Shown one piece after another: positions 30,529 to 34,386 of a DNA stretch of 34,386 nucleotides (within the stretch, counting starts at the first letter, position 1; every line of letters starts with the position of its first letter). The stretch is from Bacteroidia bacterium (GTDB lineage: Bacteria > Bacteroidota > Bacteroidia > Cytophagales > Flammeovirgaceae). The notes under the pieces are model-generated. The model was not told where the DNA came from. It saw only the letters and a list, made by a program, of their open reading frames with translations, and did no database searches. The position numbers were made by a program, and so were the translations under genes. The stretch lies in NCBI GenBank assembly GCA_030425505.1, contig JAUIAB010000026.1, positions 1-34,386 on the forward strand. The letters run 5' to 3'.

Positions 30529-32553
30529 TCATAAAATCTCGCCCAAAGCCTTTTCCACATTTTCAACTGGTCTTTTGCAACTTTGATTTTGACAGACATA
30601 CAATAAAGTTTTATCTTCAAAAAACTTACCACTTAAAAAGCTCAAGTTACTACTCTTCTTTAAAGATCCTGCAATCAACTTATTAGGGATATATTTTTTC
30701 AAAAGCTCTCTCTTTTTTTCTAGGGCTTCCATACCAACAAAAGCAATTTCATGAAATGGAAAAGCTTCATACAAACCAATCATTCCCCAATTAGAATAAG
30801 CAGATCCATAAGTGGAAAAATCCTCCTTTACATTGGTAAACATTTGTAAAGCATCTTTTTTCCACTCTTGATTTCCCGTAAGAATGGAAAGTTTATAAAG
30901 AGATTTAGCTAAAGATGAATTGGAAGAAGGAATTACATTATCAACAACTTCAGTCTTTCTAGTAATCAAAGCAGGATCTTCATCAGAAGTAAAGTAAAAT
31001 AACCCTGATTTATTGTCATTAAAATGATCATAAACATACTTTACCCATTCAGTAGCTTGGATTATCCACTTTTCCTCAAAAGTAGCTTCATAAAGTCTGA
31101 GAAAAGCTTCAATGGCAAAAGCATAATCTTCTAAGTAACCATTAATAGTAGTTTTACCATTACAGTAAGAGCGATAAAGCCGGTGGTTCTTTGCTGATAG
31201 GTTTTTTTGAATAAATTTAGCGCACTTTACAGCACTTTTAAGATAAAAGTCTTGATTAAAAACAAGATACGCATCTACATAGCCTTTAATCATTAGAGCA
31301 TTCCAAGAAGTAATAACCTTATCATCTAAACTCGGCTTGACTCTTCTTGACCTGGCTTTTTTCAGCTTCTCTTTAATGTTCTTTACTTTTTCCTCTAAGT
31401 AAAGAACAGGAATATTGAGTTTTTCAGCAGCTTGAGTATTCTCATCACTTTGAAAAAGAATATATTGTTCGTTTTCCCAATATCCTTTTTCATTTATATT
31501 AAAGTACACTTCAGCAATTGTGAACTCTTCTTTACTAAGTAAAAGTTTAAGTTCTTGTTTACTCCATACATAATACTTGCCTTCTATTCCCTCTGTGTCT
31601 GCATCTAAAGAAGAATAAAAAGCACCTTCTGGAGAAGTCATCTCTTCCCTGATAAAACCTAATGTTTCCCCAACCACTTTTTTAAAGGCAGGGACCTTAA
31701 AAGCCAAATAAGCTTCACTATACAAACTAACCAATTGGGCATTGTCATAGAGCATTTTCTCAAAATGAGGAACTTTCCAATAGATATCTGTAGAATACCT
31801 TGCAAACCCTCCGCCAATTCGATCATACAGCCCTCCCCATACCATTTTTTTTAGAGTTAAATCAATAAAATTTAACAAAGGTTTATCTTTGATCAGGTGG
31901 GCATAGCGTAGCAAAAACTGGTAATTGTTGGGCATGGGAAACTTTGGATATTTATTTAATCCTCCGTTTTCATAATCCAGTTTATCTTTCCACGATAAAA
32001 CTATTTGATTTAAATCACTCTTTTGAATAAGTTTTCCAGATGAATCCTTTGCGTCAATAAGGCTTAGCTTTTGTACTCCTTGCGTAAGCCTGTGAGCATA
32101 CTCTTCTGTTTTCTTAAGATTTTCCTTATAAAAATATACAAGTTGCTGTAAGGCTTGTATCCAATCATTCTTTGGAAAATAAGTTCCACCCCAAATAGGT
32201 CTACCATCTGGCAAAGTAACGCAATTTAGAGGCCAGCCCCCATGGCCAGTCATCAATTGAACAGCATCCATATAAATACTATCAATATCTGGTCGTTCTT
32301 CACGGTCTATTTTAATATTGATAAAAAAAGAATTCATAAGTTCAGCTACTTGCAGATCCTCAAAACTTTCTTTTTCCATTACATGGCACCAATGACAAGC
32401 TGAATACCCTACGCTAATGAGTAAAAGTTTTTTTTCTCTTTTAGCCTTTAATAGGGCTTCGTCATTCCATGGAAACCAGTTTACAGGATTGTGAGCATGT
32501 TGCAACAAATAAGGACTTGTTTCATTAATTAGTGAATTGGTAAATTCATTCAT
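30529..32553 (-). CDS. YyaL/DUF255 protein: thioredoxin-like domain plus (alpha/alpha)6 barrel
   Basis: 674 residues, the full length of the YyaL/SSP411 (spermatogenesis-associated protein 20-like) family. The N-terminal thioredoxin-like domain carries the family motif HNPVNWFPW (21-29) and the redox CHWC site (Cys53, Cys56) in [16 protein letters not shown], then [11 protein letters not shown] and [15 protein letters not shown]. The C-terminal part is an all-helical barrel related to N-acylglucosamine epimerases and glycosidases (for example [20 protein letters not shown] and [17 protein letters not shown]). The substrate of the family is unknown to me. It is divergent from hsp20 across a 199-base region with tandem repeats, which suggests shared stress control. 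Confidence 0.93.
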   Translation of the reverse strand: MNEFTNSLINETSPYLLQHAHNPVNWFPWNDEALLKAKREKKLLLISVGYSACHWCHVMEKESFEDLQVAELMNSFFINIKIDREERPDIDSIYMDAVQLMTGHGGWPLNCVTLPDGRPIWGGTYFPKNDWIQALQQLVYFYKENLKKTEEYAHRLTQGVQKLSLIDAKDSSGKLIQKSDLNQIVLSWKDKLDYENGGLNKYPKFPMPNNYQFLLRYAHLIKDKPLLNFIDLTLKKMVWGGLYDRIGGGFARYSTDIYWKVPHFEKMLYDNAQLVSLYSEAYLAFKVPAFKKVVGETLGFIREEMTSPEGAFYSSLDADTEGIEGKYYVWSKQELKLLLSKEEFTIAEVYFNINEKGYWENEQYILFQSDENTQAAEKLNIPVLYLEEKVKNIKEKLKKARSRRVKPSLDDKVITSWNALMIKGYVDAYLVFNQDFYLKSAVKCAKFIQKNLSAKNHRLYRSYCNGKTTINGYLEDYAFAIEAFLRLYEATFEEKWIIQATEWVKYVYDHFNDNKSGLFYFTSDEDPALITRKTEVVDNVIPSSNSSLAKSLYKLSILTGNQEWKKDALQMFTNVKEDFSTYGSAYSNWGMIGLYEAFPFHEIAFVGMEALEKKRELLKKYIPNKLIAGSLKKSSNLSFLSGKFFEDKTLLYVCQNQSCKRPVENVEKALGEIL

Positions 32554-32592
32554 ATAGATAAAATTGAAATATTTTGAGAAAATATCATTTTA

Positions 32593-32654
32593 AATAAAAT
32601 AAGACAAAATGACATTATTTATTGCTTTAATTAATAAAATAAGCCAAAATGACA
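32593..32654. repeat. Two 22-bp tandem-spaced direct repeats between DUF255 and hsp20 genes
   Basis: 32593-32614 and 32633-32654 agree at 21 of 22 bases, 40 bases apart start to start. The core is AANACAAAATGACA-like (GACAAAATGACA in the first, GCCAAAATGACA in the second). Two near-identical boxes four helical turns apart in a divergent promoter region suggest regulator binding sites, possibly for heat-shock control. Confidence 0.55.
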
Positions 32655-32752
32655 CCATTCTATATCAAAATCACAAGAAACTGTTAATGGTATGCACTTT
32701 GACTGATATATAAAAATTTTAAAAAGATGTTTAACTAAAAATAAATACAATT

Positions 32753-33193
32753 ATGACACTTGTAAAATTTAATTCGGACACTACTACACCTCGGTTTTCA
32801 AGCTGGTTAGATCGTTTTTTTGATGACTTTGATCAATCTTTAAAGTTTAACTCTAAAAATCTAAATGCTCCGGCAGTAAATGTTCTAGAGAATGAAAAAT
32901 CTTTTTTACTTGAAGTAGCAGCGCCTGGCTTAAATAAAAGAGACTTTAATATTGATGTTGAGGATGGAATATTAACCATATCTCATTCAAAAGAAACAAA
33001 AAAAGAAGAAGAAGTAAAAGAAAACTATACTCGTAAGGAGTTTAATTATAGTCAATTTAAACGTTCTTTTACATTACCAGAAAATGTAGATGAAAAGAAA
33101 ATAGAAGCAAAATACCAAGAGGGAGTCTTACACTTAGAAATCCCTAAGGTTAAGGAAGCTGCTAAAACAAAGAAAGTGATAGAGATAAGTTAA
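32753..33193 (+). CDS. Small heat-shock protein, Hsp20/alpha-crystallin family
   Basis: 146 residues. A short N-terminal arm (1-37, with SWLDRFFDDF) precedes the alpha-crystallin domain (about 40-132), which contains LEVAAPGLNKRDFNIDVEDG, the FKRSFTLPENVD strand region and GVLHLEIPK (124-132). The C-terminal tail has the VIEI form of the I-x-I/V motif used in oligomer assembly. It is an ATP-independent holdase in the cytoplasm. Single-gene unit with a very strong terminator. Confidence 0.95.
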   Translation: MTLVKFNSDTTTPRFSSWLDRFFDDFDQSLKFNSKNLNAPAVNVLENEKSFLLEVAAPGLNKRDFNIDVEDGILTISHSKETKKEEEVKENYTRKEFNYSQFKRSFTLPENVDEKKIEAKYQEGVLHLEIPKVKEAAKTKKVIEIS

Positions 33194-33215
33194 TTTAATA
33201 TTTCTCAGTTACTTG

Positions 33216-33250
33216 AAAAGGGTTTTTTCAGAAGAAAAAACCCTTTTTTT
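33216..33250 (+). terminator. Very strong terminator of hsp20
   Basis: Perfect 14-bp stem (33216-33229 with 33234-33247), AGAA loop, T run to 33250. Confidence 0.9.
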
Positions 33251-33263
33251 ATTCAAAAGTCTT

Positions 33264-33271
33264 TATTTTCG
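33264..33271 (+). promoter_or_regulatory. Near-consensus -7 element before the SpvB-like gene
   Basis: TATTTTCG differs from TAnnTTTG at one base and lies 86 bases before the ATG at 33358. No clear -33 box. Confidence 0.25.
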
Positions 33272-33357
33272 CATTTATATAAATAAGAAAAGAATAACAA
33301 CCAGTTCCTAGATAAAGAACATATATAATATTTCAAAGAAACAAAATACATAAAACA

Positions 33358-34386
33358 ATGGGCAAGGTATACCAGCTAGCGTTAATTTTCTATATAACAG
33401 CAATATCATTAACTCCGATTTACTCTCAAAGACCGAAGAGCAAGGTTCTGGAAACTTGCAGCACCTTATCTGCTGGAGATTTAGGCTATGTACATGGTAC
33501 ATCTGCGGAGGTAGGTAGTTTGGGGGGAGGCTTTGGAGTAGGTAGTAGCGGTGAGGGGATGTACAGTATACCCTTGGAGTTGCCTATGGGTAGAGTAGGT
33601 ATGTCGCCGAGTTTAACTTTGAGTTACAGCAGTGATCTGGGTTATGGCAACTGTGGCTATGGCTTTGTATTGGAGGGCGGCAGTAGGATAGAGCGTAGCT
33701 CAAGGAGCATGGCAAGAGATGGCATGGTAACGGGCATAGACTTAGATGAGTGGGATAGATATGTATGGGAGGGCATGGAGCTGGAGTCAGTGTCAGAGGG
33801 CAGGTTAGGAAATGGGAATAGATACATAGACTATAGGACGAGTCCCTATAGCGAGGTACGAATCCGGGGCTATGTATCTGGTGGCGAGATAGAGGGGATC
33901 TATCAGTTTAGGGTTAAGTATCCAGATGGCAGTGTTGCATGGTATGGGTATACTGCAAATAGTAGTAGGATAATGCATCGTCAGGCAGGGGAAGAAGGAG
34001 GCACTGCGGTATTGAAGTGGGAGTTGGACAGAGTATACGATAGTTATGGACAGGGGATCATGTACAAGTACAGTCAGAAGATAGGAGCTCGAGGGGTAAA
34101 GAGCTATGGGATGAGTGAGATCTTGTACACGTGTAGCTTTGAAATAGAGAGTGGCAAGCTATTGGATAGAGAGGGAGATATCTTGCAGCGAGTAGTACTG
34201 GAATGGGAGGAAGTAGACTGGGGAGTGGGAGGTTACTTTTTGGGCGGTAAGCAAGAGCTGGATAGGAGGTTACGTAGCGTAGAGACGTATAGTGGGGGAG
34301 CTATAGTAAAGCGATATGTTTTAGGCTACAGTGATGATGCGATAAATAGAGAGAGGGTAAGAGCTACGAAGAGTGGCAGGGTTAGG
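33358..34386 (+). CDS. SpvB/TcB-type secreted Rhs-like protein (3' partial)
   Basis: The frame is open from ATG 33358 to the window end (343 codons, no stop). A signal peptide (MGKVYQLALIFYITAISLTP, then IYSQ) is followed by the SpvB N-terminal domain (about 40-110): GSLGGGFGVGSSGEGMYSIP, then LELPMGRVGMSPSLTLSYSS, then LGYGNCGYGFVLEGGSRIER. Next comes the sandwich typical of SpvB and the B component of Tc toxins (YPDGSVAWYGY, KWELDRVYDSYGQGI). Such proteins normally run past 1500 residues into YD/Rhs repeats and may end in a variable toxin domain. The signal peptide implies export through the Sec system, as in Bacteroidetes relatives. G+C is far above that of hsp20 just before it, with frequent GGC, GAG and AGG codons, which suggests transfer or different selection. 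Confidence 0.85.
   Translation, partial: MGKVYQLALIFYITAISLTPIYSQRPKSKVLETCSTLSAGDLGYVHGTSAEVGSLGGGFGVGSSGEGMYSIPLELPMGRVGMSPSLTLSYSSDLGYGNCGYGFVLEGGSRIERSSRSMARDGMVTGIDLDEWDRYVWEGMELESVSEGRLGNGNRYIDYRTSPYSEVRIRGYVSGGEIEGIYQFRVKYPDGSVAWYGYTANSSRIMHRQAGEEGGTAVLKWELDRVYDSYGQGIMYKYSQKIGARGVKSYGMSEILYTCSFEIESGKLLDREGDILQRVVLEWEEVDWGVGGYFLGGKQELDRRLRSVETYSGGAIVKRYVLGYSDDAINRERVRATKSGRVR

Overview
The window looks like chromosomal DNA of an AT-rich Bacteroidetes, most likely a Cytophagales-type marine or soil bacterium. Evidence: a C-terminal type IX secretion (T9SS) sorting domain, lipoproteins with Bacteroidetes-style signal peptides, several promoters of the TAnnTTTG class used by the Bacteroidetes primary sigma factor, and a eukaryotic/archaeal-type glycyl-tRNA synthetase. 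No tRNA, rRNA or CRISPR array was seen.

Layout. 1-2636: 3' part of a large secreted protein (Asp-box, Ig-like and Fn3 regions, T9SS tail). 2688-3890: convergent gene for a degenerate PP2C-like domain joined to a membrane segment and a LysM-like domain. 4038-6445: trhO (tRNA U34 hydroxylase) and rarA, separated by a 90-bp GC-rich mobile-looking repeat. 6639-7202: AP2-domain protein with a decayed HNH domain. 7228-10239: ribD, dcd and a GT-C mannosyltransferase-like gene, all leftward. 10450-11669: VIT-type Fe/Mn transporter plus a DUF2231-like membrane protein with a hexa-Asp tail.

11858-16920 is a leftward accessory island: truncated DUF1016/YhcG gene, ParE-like stub, parD broken by a one-base slip in a poly-A run, DUF2200 gene, higA, a higB that has lost its normal N-terminus, and a very AT-rich 941-residue protein with an N-terminal PIN (DUF4935) nuclease domain. 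The last is the best candidate for an undescribed defence or RNA-targeting system. The second, inverted copy of the 90-bp repeat (17138-17227) lies just beyond the island.

17298-21648 is rightward housekeeping: glyS, cdd, miaA and an M48 CAAX-type protease. 21689-27739 is leftward: YceI-like lipoprotein, large S8 protease with a dockerin-like tail, and an MsbA-like ABC exporter. 27962-30471 is rightward: DUF4595-like lipoprotein, ruvX, a DoxX-like membrane protein, and a small charged protein overlapping a cold-shock gene. 30529-32553 is a YyaL/DUF255 protein, divergent from hsp20 (32753-33193) across a region with tandem 22-bp repeats. From 33358 to the window end an SpvB/TcB-type (Rhs-like) secreted protein begins; it is clearly more GC-rich than its neighbours and runs off the end.

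Most gene ends are marked by clear hairpin-plus-T-run terminators, so transcription units are short. Corrected starts are proposed for ruvX (28958) and the DUF2231-like gene (10944), and the first gene is shown to extend upstream of the window.
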